From: Pontederia crassipes
Taxonomy: Eukaryota; Streptophyta; Magnoliopsida; Commelinales; Pontederiaceae
Reading direction: 5' to 3'
NCBI GenBank assembly: GCA_030549335.1
Contig: CM060198.1
Span: forward strand, 61,873,953 to 61,937,952
DNA: 64,000 nt
The translations under genes were made by a program, and so were the position numbers. Below the pieces are notes generated by a model. That model made no database searches and had not been told where the DNA came from. It saw nothing but the letters and a program-made list of their open reading frames with translations. Positions 10,427 through 23,278 of this stretch are shown one piece after another (positions within the stretch are counted from its first letter, which is position 1; each line of letters begins with the position of its first letter).

Positions 10427-12446
10427 CTCGATTAGAGTCTTCTATTATGATAACAATGCGCAAGACTAGAAAGATATTTTTACCTTCTTTCTTTGATGCG
10501 ATGGATTACTTTATTGCACATCTTTCATATGAAACAAAGATCGAGGGTTCTATATGTAAAGCATATTACATCGAGATGGTGTCCAACATTACTTCATTGT
10601 ACCTTGAACTGCACATACAATTACAACATACACAAGTTCCAAGAAATAATGATGGTGGTGAACAAAAAGTTAACAAAATTAGTTTATCCATCTTCAAATA
10701 CCCATGTCATCTTCTTGATAAAGGACACAGAGTTATGTTGAGTGACCGAGATCTCACATTGATTGAGAATTATGTGTTTGAAAATTGTAACAAGGTGACA
10801 CCGTATCTCGAGTAAGAATATTTATTTAATATGTTATAAAGTTTTATATAAATTATTGATATGTGATTTCACTAAATGACAATTTCCAAATTTAGGGAAT
10901 TTGAATAATTGTAAAGAGAAATCAATCATCTAGTTTCAAACGATGAATTGTTGAAATTAAGAGACGAACATTTTGTCAATTGATTGAGAAGAGAAGTGAA
11001 ATATTTTTTTGATTGTTCACACACACACATTTCTAAATTTAATTGACTTTGCCTTCCAACATTTTGTAGGTTATAAAATCGCTAAAAATTTTATAATTCG
11101 AAATTTTGTTTCTATACCGTAAAGACAAGTTTGTAGTTATTATGATATAATAATTAATGGATACATATTCCATACAGAATAATATAGCCGACGACATTCA
11201 ATTATTAATAACGACATATGTGTTGTAGGAAGTATGTATGGGGACAATGAGTTAGATTACCGATTTGAAAATTTTGAATAAAGTCGTGATGCCAAAATAT
11301 CATTGGTTCAATTTAGAGCAAAAGAGTTAGGGTTGATAAACAATTTAAATGTGTGGATATTAAGTCTCAAGACTTTAATTATATGATCTATTCGTTTTGG
11401 CATATCAAACGTAACAAGTGTATTACATTAAGTATTCATCGAAAAGAATCAAAGATGAATAGTGGATGTCATACAAACAGAGAAGTAGAATATTCTTACA
11501 GAAATAATGATAAATGATTATGAAACATCATTCATATCAAATGATGTCCCCGTAGATGATTATTATGAAGAAGATCGAGTGAATGAGATAATTAGTGTAG
11601 TCGAAAAAGTTAAAAGCATTCTATTAGCTGATGACGCCGAGCTTGGAAGAGTTCAATTTAAATGATCTTTTCAAAGTGAACATTGATAATTTTATTGATG
11701 ATGACTCAAATCATTATTAAAGTGACGATGCTCAAGATGATGAAAATGAATTAAAATACGAGACAAGCGATTGAATCACGTAGTTGATTTAATAAACTAT
11801 ACAATTATATGTTTTGAAATTTATAATTTAGGTATAATCATGACACGAGATTGATAATTGTCTTTAAGTATGGTTATTAGAGATAGCTTTTGGATCATCT
11901 CATTCTTCTAGGTTGTCACTCCATATTAGTGAGTCATTTCGACTATCATGTGATATATTTTTGTATTTGATTTATATTGACAAAACATTTATCATTAATA
12001 TTTTTAATGATGACAATTGCTACATCGCGATGAGACATGTTGTTGGATTGTCATATAGCAGTCGTCTTGATCACACGATGGTGATGGACATACATTGCAT
12101 ATCATGTCAATTTATTTCTTGTGTATTTAATTTATCTTTTGCATACAACTTTTTAACTATTTTTTATGGTGATGACCGACGAGATATGCAGACACTTCGT
12201 CACATTCTAGTGTCCGCTCACCACGAGCACATGACGATGATCGTAATATTACTCTAGGTAATATATTTATTGTTATTTAAGTTATATTTACCATGTAATT
12301 GCATTAATCATTTTTTATTTTATTAGCGATATATGCTACAAGTAGCGGATCGTCGATAAGTGAATGGGCACCACCACACAATGACAGTTTAGACCGCTAA
12401 GGACTAGACACTGATGGATATTGTGCATGGTGAGAACTTTAGTGCA
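10427..12446 (+). pseudogene. CACTA TNP2-type transposase remnant (family B, copy 1, 5' truncated)
   Basis: 10,447-10,815 reads like the DUF4218 region that follows the catalytic part of TNP2 transposases: LPSFFDAMDYFIAHL, then NNDGG, then LSDRDLTLIENYVFENC and VTPYLE. The central WMYPFER segment normal for this domain is missing. Next (about 10,900-11,020) comes a frame with FEELQREINHL and LRDEHFVN, then 11,220-11,760 resembles DUF4216 (SMYGDNELDYRFENFE, FISNDVPVDDYYEEDRVNEII) but is broken by stops. The whole segment aligns with 55,270-57,345, its better-preserved relative. It is cut on the left by another CACTA end (10,426) and on the right by the nested element from 12,447. It is a dead gene. 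Confidence 0.7.
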
Positions 12447-12554
12447 CCGCCGTAGGGAGAGCTTGCGAGAGAGAACATCGGAGGGAGAGATCGTCATCGG
12501 AGATAGAGAGCAACGCGAGAGAGATATATAGCGTTACCCGGCGGGAAGCGGACG

Positions 12555-12660
12555 TGGGAATGAAACTAGAATTTCCCACAGCTGAAGCTATAGGAACCTT
12601 TCCCATGGCTTGTCCTATGAAAATTTTTTCTACGGCTCGAGCCGTGGAAAATTCTATTTT
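12555..12660. repeat. Subterminal repeats of CACTA family C (3' side)
   Basis: Two or three degenerate copies of the palindrome (T)TCCCA(C/T)GGCTCGAGCCGTGGGA(A) occur here, for example TTCCCACAGCTGAAGC and CTACGGCTCGAGCCGTGGAA. The same motif fills 17,540-17,840, which ties the two ends of the element together. Confidence 0.7.
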
Positions 12661-12789
12661 TTTACTAAAAAGAAAGAATCCAAAAATAAAAAATAAAATC
12701 CATCAGTTGGAAGTATATTTTAATGCATTAGTTTTTAATCAAAAAAGGAAATTAAATTAAGTGCAATAACTAATTTTCATTTTCATCTT

Positions 12790-13000
12790 TGTTGTCGTCG
12801 TCTTGCTACTCGCCACGCATCGCCTCACGAATCATTTTCCTCATCTCTATTCATTGTCGCGCTTCAAAAGCTTGTTGTTGTGCTTCAAATTCTTGGCGGA
12901 TCTCTTGTCTGACCTCTTCTCGAACCTTTTGTTGGATTTTCATTAATCGTTGTTCTCACATGTCATCAAATAATCATTGTGCGTCTTCACCTAGCTAACC
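12790..13000 (-). pseudogene. Coiled-coil C-terminal remnant of a CACTA ORF2-like protein
   Basis: On the minus strand a frame rich in Glu, Gln and Arg reads EEVRQEIRQEFEAQQQAFEAR and continues with EMRKMIREAMRGE after a stop. Such Gln/Glu-rich coiled coils close the Ptta/En/Spm ORF2 proteins of plant CACTA elements. Its place just before the subterminal repeats fits that role. It follows the TNP2 N-terminus directly, so the middle of both genes has been deleted. Confidence 0.45.
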
Positions 13001-13228
13001 AGATATTGATATTTGCCCATAACTAATATCCGTACGACTATCGGATGGCACGGGTCCGTAGATACGCCAATATCGACTCGTCAATTGTGTCGCCCCCTTC
13101 CCCCCCCCCCCCCCCCCTCGTGTGACCTGTGAATGATGCTCGACTTCTTTTGCTTTGAAGGTCTCTTGTAAATTGACAAAGTGACATTATGAGACGCATG
13201 CATAACGAAAGTTATATTACGAAATTGA

Positions 13229-13760
13229 CTAACTTACATATGTGTGCTGAGCATGTGAAATATTATGATCGGTCTTCAAATTTAGCATTCTAACTGCTAA
13301 TGATAATTCGCAATGATTTTCACAATCAGGCCATAAGGGTTCACTCGAGACTGCTAGTAACTTAAAAAAAATCAACGATTTGAAATGTGGTGACTCGTCC
13401 TCGCGCTCTTGTTGAAATCTGAAGTCGCCATATTTAGTTGTAGCAGCATCGTAAATCAAATTTTGATATCTAGAAATAAAATCATCATCGATATTAGCAA
13501 CAGCCGCTTGTGTAGTATCTTAGTTCGATGACGGTTCCATCTCACCAAAATCACTCCAATACCAATAATTTAGTTTGAAACTCTTTCTATATAAATGAAA
13601 GTTGACGGTCTCCAAAGTTTGCAGTTTCGTGCTTTGACATTTTAAACAAGGACATATTATAATTCCATCTTGTTGAAATTGTATACCCTGACAAGTCATT
13701 GTCGTATAGTATTCAATATCATCTATGAATTCTTATGTCAACCCTACACGACCAGGATTT
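13229..13760 (-). pseudogene. CACTA TNP2 transposase N-terminus (transposase-associated domain)
   Basis: The minus-strand translation from about 13,760 down to 13,229 resembles the N-terminus of TNP2 transposases. The transposase-associated domain is seen as IICPCLKCQSTK followed by TVNFHLYRKSFKLNYWYW. After a stop comes QNLIYDAATTKYGDF and then FKLLAVSSEPLWPDCENH and LSLAVRMLNLKTDHN, which match the family pattern of FYKLL, EPLWPGC and LSxVxRLMNIKxDHN. The catalytic core is missing. The fragment belongs to the nested family C element. Confidence 0.68.
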
Positions 13761-13932
13761 GTTATATTTTAAAAAAAAGTGATAATAATACGTATTACTA
13801 TGTGAAATAAAAAAGCGATCAATGTTAACACATTACTTTAACGATGACCCGATAATGACAATTTAAATTAAAAAAGTAGAAACTACAAAAAAGAACTACG
13901 AACATACAATGTGAACAAGCCGGAGATGCTAG

Positions 13933-16607
13933 TGTCATGACCCCGGTTTAAACCTTGGTCTAACTCGCAAGCTGCGACATAATACGATCGATCAAATTCT
14001 TATAGCGGAATCATCATATTATCATCTAGAAACATGTGAAATAAAGTTATCATACTATTGTTCACACACACTTATATTTGATCTTAGAGCAAGTATACAC
14101 GTAATTTAAACTTATACATTCTAAAAGGTTTTAAAACATTTAGCTTTTACACACCATACGACGTATTAAAAGGAGTCACACATTCTCACAAAAAGACATC
14201 AAGAGACTAAGTCTTCAAAAGTACTTCTAATCTAATAATGGATTTTCAAACACAACCACATGACTGGTCTACTTATCTGAAAAGTGTTAAAATAACACTA
14301 TGAGCAAACAACAGCTCAGTGAGTTGAAAACTCATAACCTATGTGTTACCACCTATTCAATTCAGATGAACTATTTTAGAATTTGAAAAAATTTATAGGA
14401 AACAATCTAACATCTTATTACTTATGAACAAATATCATATTACGAAGGATATTACATCAACTAATCTCAATGAAATAACATCTTTAGCATATCATATAAC
14501 ATGTTACATTTGTTTCATTTCATATAATATTTCACATATCATATCATGTATCATGTCATGTCATGTATCATATCATGTCATATCATATCATGTATGCACA
14601 TATGCATAATGCACATGCCATATTACCAACTGATCAGAGGAACATATTACCTCGTAGGGTTTCATATCATCTCAAATCATGAGGTACATTTCCTGCAGAA
14701 GACATATCATCTCTGACCAGAAGCCTCATATCGTCCCGTATGACATCATATCATCCCTGCCGGAGAACATATATTATCCCATAAGATACCATAATATCCC
14801 ATGAAAATTGGATACCTTCCCTACATAATACATATCATCTCGGCAAAGGAAATGCAATGCATAACAGATAAGATGCATAATGCATGCATTAACCATATCA
14901 TATCACTTATAACACATATCATATAATTGCATTAAAAGTAATCCATTCACTTTTCGATCATATAGAACATATAGTCATGTCAAATAACATTTCAAAGACA
15001 CAACACGTGGTATAATAATGAAGGGTTACTTATAGTGCACCTTTGTACACTAGGAACTCCTGTGGTGCTGAAAACATCATGCATACCAATTAGTAAAGAT
15101 TGATATTAATACAATTATAATTTTGTATCATAATAGAATTTATGAAGACTAATCCTTTGGAACTTTCTCATTTAAGGTCTATTGTATAAGGGCTCTACGA
15201 ATTTCATCAATACAACTATATTCTTCACCTACCCAATTTGTTGATAAATTGAGTGATGTCGGTTGTAAATTTCATAACTTCTGAAATACTTATGATAATT
15301 AAATAATTACAATTTTTCATGAAACTAGACTCCCCAAAGTGTAACCATATAAATCTCAAAATTTTATTACTCATATATGGTTCTCATAAAGTCCAGATAT
15401 TCCCCTCTATTCACTTTCACTTTTTTGTTCTGACAGACAAAGTGATGTTTGCTTTAAAACTCATAACTTTCTTTGTACATGGTCTATAAAGGTGATTTCA
15501 CTTGGATTACAAAATGGGCTTTAATATCTTGTATACATATAAATTTCATTTGTTAAGGATTCAGACTACTCATCATAGAAAACAGAAATGACGACTTGGG
15601 ATTATTGATTCATACGTTTCATATACAAATCCAATTAACTTGATTCTAGAGCTTATGGAAAGTAGACTCAATTAGGGTTCAACCTAGAAAATTTCATAAT
15701 TTTTGAATAACTCTAAGATGCCGAGATCATATTGAAAACTTTCGAGTAGAGTTTGGTGCTCAGCAAAGAGAAACTTCATTTAGATGAACTAGAGTTTGAT
15801 CCAAACTACAAGAACATGGACATAGAAGCACAAAGAGATCTTGGAGGCTCAGGAAAACATATCTTCATTTGAATTTCATAGGGATAATTCATAGAAAAAG
15901 AGTACACAACTTACCCAGTAGGAAGCCCTAACAACTAACTCTTGATTTTCTCTTCCTTTCTTCTTGTTCCCCTTGGCCATGCTGCCTTGTTGAAGTCAAA
16001 TGGGTGCTCACATGAGGTAAAGAGATAATAGTTGAGGTTATATATATCTTAGATATTGACCTAAAGTCAGTTGGAAGTGAGTGTCCAACTTTGCCTTGGG
16101 GTTTATCTTATTGCCCCCAACGGTTGGAGGTGACTTAAAGTAAATGGTTTGACATTTTCTTTATTTATCTTATTTATTCATTTACTTAAGATATTACATG
16201 TAAATAAGAAACTATCCCTCATTTGAATTCAAAAAAAATATTTAGGAAAATGAATTCCCAAAGAATCAAAATCTCATTTTTTTGTCTGAAGAACAAAATT
16301 GATCATTTTTTTATTTTCTGATTTTGCACTATCATTTAACCTAACTAATACTTTACCTAAAAATTATTAAAAAACATATTTAACATACTTTCATGTATAG
16401 AAATAATTACCAGGACTTTAATTTTCTAAATTCTAATATTTTTTAAAAGTCATTTTTCCTTGTCCTTAGTCATTTGTCATCAATTTTAGGTGTTGAATTC
16501 TATGGAGTTGATGCACATATGCTAACACACTTATCATAATATGTTTCAATCATATAATGTATCATTAATTTATATTATCTTATGTGCATCAAATCGTGGA
16601 TATTACA
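13933..16607 (-). mobile_element. Probable solo LTR of a Ty3/gypsy element, inside the nested CACTA
   Basis: Read on the minus strand the segment starts TGTAATATCCACGATTTG (from 16,607) and ends GGGTCATGACA (at 13,933), that is, TG...CA ends in the style of plant gypsy LTRs. It is about 2.7 kb, AT-rich, and without any gag or pol sequence. An AT-rich run based on ATCATATC/ATCATGTC lies at about 14,470-14,600 and again at 14,880-14,930. Flanking 5-mers (GCTAG and ACCAG) do not form a target duplication, so the boundaries are inferred from the end sequences only. It splits the nested CACTA's transposase from its GC-rich block. Confidence 0.5.
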
Positions 16608-17475
16608 ACCAGCCAGAGCCTTGATCCGGGTTCAACAGTCGGATCCGACGTGATTGGCCAGATCCGAGCATGAACAGCTAGATCTAGAAGTGGACGGCCG
16701 GATCCGGCCATTCAAGGCCATCATGGCCATGAACTAGCGCCTCTCGCTGTTCACGGCCGTCATGGCCATCAGCGGCCAACAGGCTGTCAATAGCCACATG
16801 GCCGTTCACGGATAGACGACATGGAGCGGCTGGGTCTGGCTGTTCGTGGCCGTCGGGGCCGTGAATGGCCCGTCGGCTTCGACATCGGCCGCTACACGAC
16901 GGCGAGTGCGTGTTCGGGCTCTGAAGTGACCGATGATGGCTGCAGCAAGCCCGATCTGGCTCGCAGATGTTGGCGTTGAGCACAACAAGGCTGATTGACC
17001 TCGTAGTGGCCGGTGATGGCCGTAACAAGCCCGTTTGGGCCGCAACGGTCGTTGACAGCCGCAACAAGTGACACCGGCCTCACAGCGGCCGGCGATAGTC
17101 TCAAAGAGCCATCGGGGTTGAGAGGGGGAAGACAAAAGGCGAGCATGGAAACAAGTGGTCGTACCATAGAGAACTTTGTCGGAGCATCTTCTGAGGGGTT
17201 CATCGGATCGGGAAAGGATAGCCGAAGGGCTGCGTGTGATGTCGCCAGATCGGGAAGTGGCAGCGGCAGCGGCAGCGGCACTGAGTCATTCGTCGCGCAT
17301 AAGAGGAAGAAGATGACCTGGAGTGGTCCGGAGCGTGCGCGTGAGGGGAAGAAGTGAGCGTCGGAGACAGCCAGAGTCGACCAATCGGAGGAAGAGGGGA
17401 AGAAGTCATCGGGGGAAGAGGGGCCGGGTTATATAAGGGGGAAGGAGCGACGGATGTTCCAACGGCTGTAGCCAT
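16608..17475 (-). other. GC-rich block of the nested CACTA element, coding status unclear
   Basis: This 870-base block is far more GC-rich than its surroundings and contains many GGCCGT/ACGGCC phrases, several arranged as ATGGCCGTGA-type inverted pairs. It forms overlapping open frames on both strands (16,684-17,067, 16,806-17,135, 16,892-17,281, 17,200-17,475), and none shows a recognisable domain. Overlap of several frames is expected of GC-rich DNA that lacks AT-rich stop codons. (AGCGGC)n occurs at about 17,260-17,280. It lies between the subterminal array and the transposase, so it could be the 5' leader of the CACTA element or a captured host sequence. Confidence 0.4.
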
Positions 17476-17539
17476 TTGAATCTTTTAAAAATTATTTGTC
17501 ATTGCTCATAATATTAAATTATATTTTTAAATTCCCACT

Positions 17540-17845
17540 GCTCGAGCCATGGGAATCTATTAAGTAAGGTTCCCACGGCTCCAGCTGCGGGAAGTTCCCA
17601 CGAATCCAGCTGCGGGAAGTTCCCACGGCTCGAGTTGTGAGAAATTTCTTTATTGACTTCCCACAGCTTGAGCCGTGGGAAACTCCATAAATATTTATTA
17701 GCCCCCTTAATAAAAATTTATGGACCCTTAATAAAAAATTATTCCAATCAATTGCCTAAAATATATTATTTTATGTTTTCCACAGTTCCAACCGTGGGAA
17801 ATAATTGAGTTATTTTCCCATAACTCGAGCCATGAAAAACAGTTA
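17540..17845. repeat. Palindromic subterminal repeat array of CACTA family C (5' side)
   Basis: At least six copies of a 24-base imperfect palindrome centred on CCCACGGCTCGAGCCGTGGG are spaced at 25-60 bases, for example at about 17,536, 17,570, 17,603, 17,626, 17,665 and 17,780. Variants differ at one to four positions. They sit 100-400 bases from the terminal CACTACAAGAAAA, where CACTA transposase-binding arrays are normally found. Confidence 0.75.
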
Positions 17846-17955
17846 CATCTGAAGTTTTGAAGGATGGCTTTAACCGTTGGAAAAGCCGTTGGAAGTTACG
17901 AGAGACATGCGCCCGTCAAAATTTCTCGTCAAAAGAACTCATTTTTCTTGTAGTG

Positions 17956-18903
17956 GTAATAGTCACTTAGGTTTCTAAGGATACATAGGTGGCATCAATC
18001 TTGTAGTCCTTATATCCCGTCTTGCGTTTCTAGACCCAAACATCACAAGTTTTAGGAACGAATATGTCGTTGTCGAATGTCAAGAATGACTTCGATGGAA
18101 ATAATGATTTAGGGTAGAAAATTTTGTAACACTAGACATGATTGAACTTTTGTAACATTGATGACATTGTGGTGATAATAGTTTCTTTAGTTTGTGATAT
18201 TATTAGTTTTTATGAAGTCATTAGTTCTTTTGTGATGCATTATAACTTGTTTAGTTTCTATTGTTATGGATGTGCAGAATGCATTATAAATTTGTGAGGG
18301 GGGAGGAAAGAATGAAAATACAGTATGAGAAAAATATATCGTAATTAGCATCGCATTAGCTTAATGTGACACATTAGTGACACATCGATGGCAGGTTACG
18401 ATATGAGTTCGGCACTACCATAACATCGCCCTAGCGTCCCATAGTACTGCCAAAATAATGTCGACATAGAGTCGTGCACTATCGTCTCCTTGGAGTCAAT
18501 GTAGTGCCATAATAGATAGCATAGAAGGCAGAGCTAAGAATGGCTTTAGCATCACAATGATGTCAACATAGCGTTACAATATGTAGAAGCACATTGGTGA
18601 CGCATAATTTTGCGTCACCTTGGTGCCTACAAAGGCGATGCTAAATATCCTCTTTTTCCATGCGATGGCGTCAAGTTAGCATCTTCTTTCTCAAGCGGTC
18701 AATAACTATAGCATCTCACTAGCGCCAACTAATGACATCGCCTTCGTTGTTGGAACTATAGTGACATTATTAGCATTAGATATTGGCGTCACATATTTGT
18801 GATGTTGTTGCGACGCTAAGGTGTCACTAAGCTAATTAGTGATGATTTAACGTTGCTTTAGAGATGTGTCTTAGTGTCACTAAAATTGAAATTTCTTGTA
18901 GTG
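17956..18903 (+). mobile_element. 3' end of CACTA family B, copy 1
   Basis: From 17,956 the text (AATAG, then AGGTTTCTAAG and ACATAGGTGGC) aligns with 58,650 onward in copy 2, through ATTGAACTTTTGTAACATTG and GCAGGTTACGA. The last 550 bases are a GCGTC/GACGCTAA subterminal array. The segment ends TTTCTTGTAGTG at 18,903, the CACTA terminus. This shows that 10,427-12,446 and 17,956-18,903 are two halves of a single older element, pushed apart by the family C insertion. Confidence 0.72.
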
Positions 18904-20111
18904 TTCACTAGTGAGAATAATGTGAATTATTTAAATAATCTACATTGTATATGAAATGACAATTTAGATTGACACTTGAGTGTCGAGCTTTCTAATTTTA
19001 CTTTTCATATTTACGTCTTGAAGCTCTATTTAAATAAATTATAAAAATTAATTATGAAGATAAAAAACTTAAAAAATTTAAAAATGCAAAAAGTATATTG
19101 TCAGGTAACTTCAATTGTAATGTAATGAAGGCCCCTTAAGAAATGAGATCATCAAGTTAATATAAGACATGCGAAGAAGGATTCATATAATTGAACCCAG
19201 TGATACTCTAATTATGGAAGTTTGTAAAATTAGGACTCAATGTTTGTTGGAGAGATTCACAATTGTTGTTTGACATTCTACTGTTAGTCTTGTCTTGATT
19301 GTATGGTAGTCAGTCATGACACTTGAAACCTAAAATACATTTAAAAATATAATGATTGATGAATATACATTAAATAAGTAAATGAAGCTATATTTTTTAA
19401 TGTATTGCATCAAGTAAAATAAAAGAGTGTATTTACATAAAACAAAATATCTAAACAAAATAAAAATAATTTGGTAATACCACCATTTTATTTCAATTAA
19501 TCAATTGCATCATAATATACGAATTCAAGCATCCCCGAAATTCACTTTCCATAACCAAATAAAATTATATTTTCCTGCTGACCAAATACAAGTCGTTAAA
19601 GCCGGCCGAGTCAACTCCAATAAACAAATGTCCACTCCATCTCTCTAATTAATTAATAAGGAGCTACTTGTGATTTGGACCAGGAACCCCACATAATATA
19701 TACATATATATATATATATATGACCATTAAAATAAAGATGGATATATTATCAAAGCGTTGAGGAGACCTTGTACAAAAGTGGAGCCAATTTTTTTTGGAC
19801 CAATTCGGGTAAAAGACAAAACTATATTCCTCTCAGTGGTTCTAAGAATTGAAGTATTAATCGTTTTGCTCCATAATAAACGATTCAAATAAGGCTTGAA
19901 TAGAATTATCGGACAATAACGCATACCCAAAGCTTGTTTAACTTTTTTTGAGCAATATCGTATTCGGCTAAATAGGTAGAATACGTGCTATTTTTCATTT
20001 AACACGAGGGCGTTTTTAACCTTAGTGTAGAATAGAATAAGTTGAAATACAGCCGAGTTATTCTATATGCCCTATCCCGCAACCAAAAGCCAACTTTTGG
20101 CTATCAATCAA
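18904..20111 (+). other. Upstream region of CRK-A, shared with CRK-C
   Basis: About 19,080-19,840 aligns with 60,450-61,255 upstream of CRK-C, for example through AAGTATATTGTC, GAAATGAGATCATCAAGTTA and GCGTTGAGGAGACC. The shared sequence shows that the duplicated unit included the promoter. A (TA)n run is at about 19,700-19,720. 19,838-20,088 has no counterpart in CRK-C: it is an insertion of about 240 bases specific to CRK-A, AT-rich and of unknown origin, directly in the proximal promoter. No convincing TATA box was assigned. Confidence 0.6.
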
Positions 20112-22975
<2,864 letters not shown>

Positions 22976-23278
22976 CCTGAAAATGTTTCATGTTTTTTGT
23001 ATAAATACTAATCATGAGCTGCATCCAAGAAAAACTAGCTAGCTGAACTGCAAAACTTTCATATATTTATCCTGCCATAATTTGTTTTGTAACTAAACTA
23101 AGATATAACGGCAAATCAGATCAACAGCTGGCAAAATTCTCAAATGCCATAACAAGCAATGAAAAGTATGGTATTATGCTATAATATATTAATAAAGTGG
23201 ATAAAGCCGGCCTATTCAACCCAGTGAACAAATGTCTGCTCTGTCTATCTAAAAAAAAGGAAAAGATAATTCATTTAA
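22976..23278 (+). other. CRK-A 3' flank passing into CRK-B upstream sequence
   Basis: No gene. From about 23,205 the text (AAAGCCGGCC, ACAAATGTC) resembles 19,595-19,640 upstream of CRK-A, so the next duplicate unit begins here. The CRK-B upstream region is then cut by the LINE from 23,279. AATAAA at about 23,190 could be a poly(A) signal but is 215 bases beyond the stop codon. Confidence 0.5.

Larger units (their letters stand above)
12447..17955 (-). mobile_element. Nested CACTA element (family C), minus orientation, 3' end lost
   Basis: Read on the minus strand, the element starts at 17,955 with CACTACAAGAAAAATGAG. It passes a palindromic subterminal array (17,840-17,540), a GC-rich block, a transposase N-terminus (13,760-13,229), a coiled-coil remnant (13,000-12,790) and a second patch of the same subterminal motif (12,660-12,555). 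The left edge at 12,446/12,447 is placed by comparison with the related copy at 57,320-57,345, where the shared text stops after GAGAACTTTAGTGCA. The right edge is exact: text homologous to 58,650 onward resumes at 17,956. The 3' CACTA end is absent. The insertion also replaces about 1.3 kb of the host element, so a deletion accompanied or followed it. An LTR (13,933-16,607) sits inside. Confidence 0.72.

Noticed and set aside
14424..14609. 61-codon open frame MNKYHITKDITSTN and following
   Set aside because: It is a translation of the ATCATATC/ATCATGTC run in the solo LTR, made of repeated Ser, His, Ile and Tyr.
19727..19930. 67-codon minus-strand open frame upstream of CRK-A, at first suspected to be organelle-derived
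   Set aside because: I could not match it to any organelle gene I know, and half of it lies in upstream sequence shared with CRK-C. It is kept only as part of the A-specific insertion.
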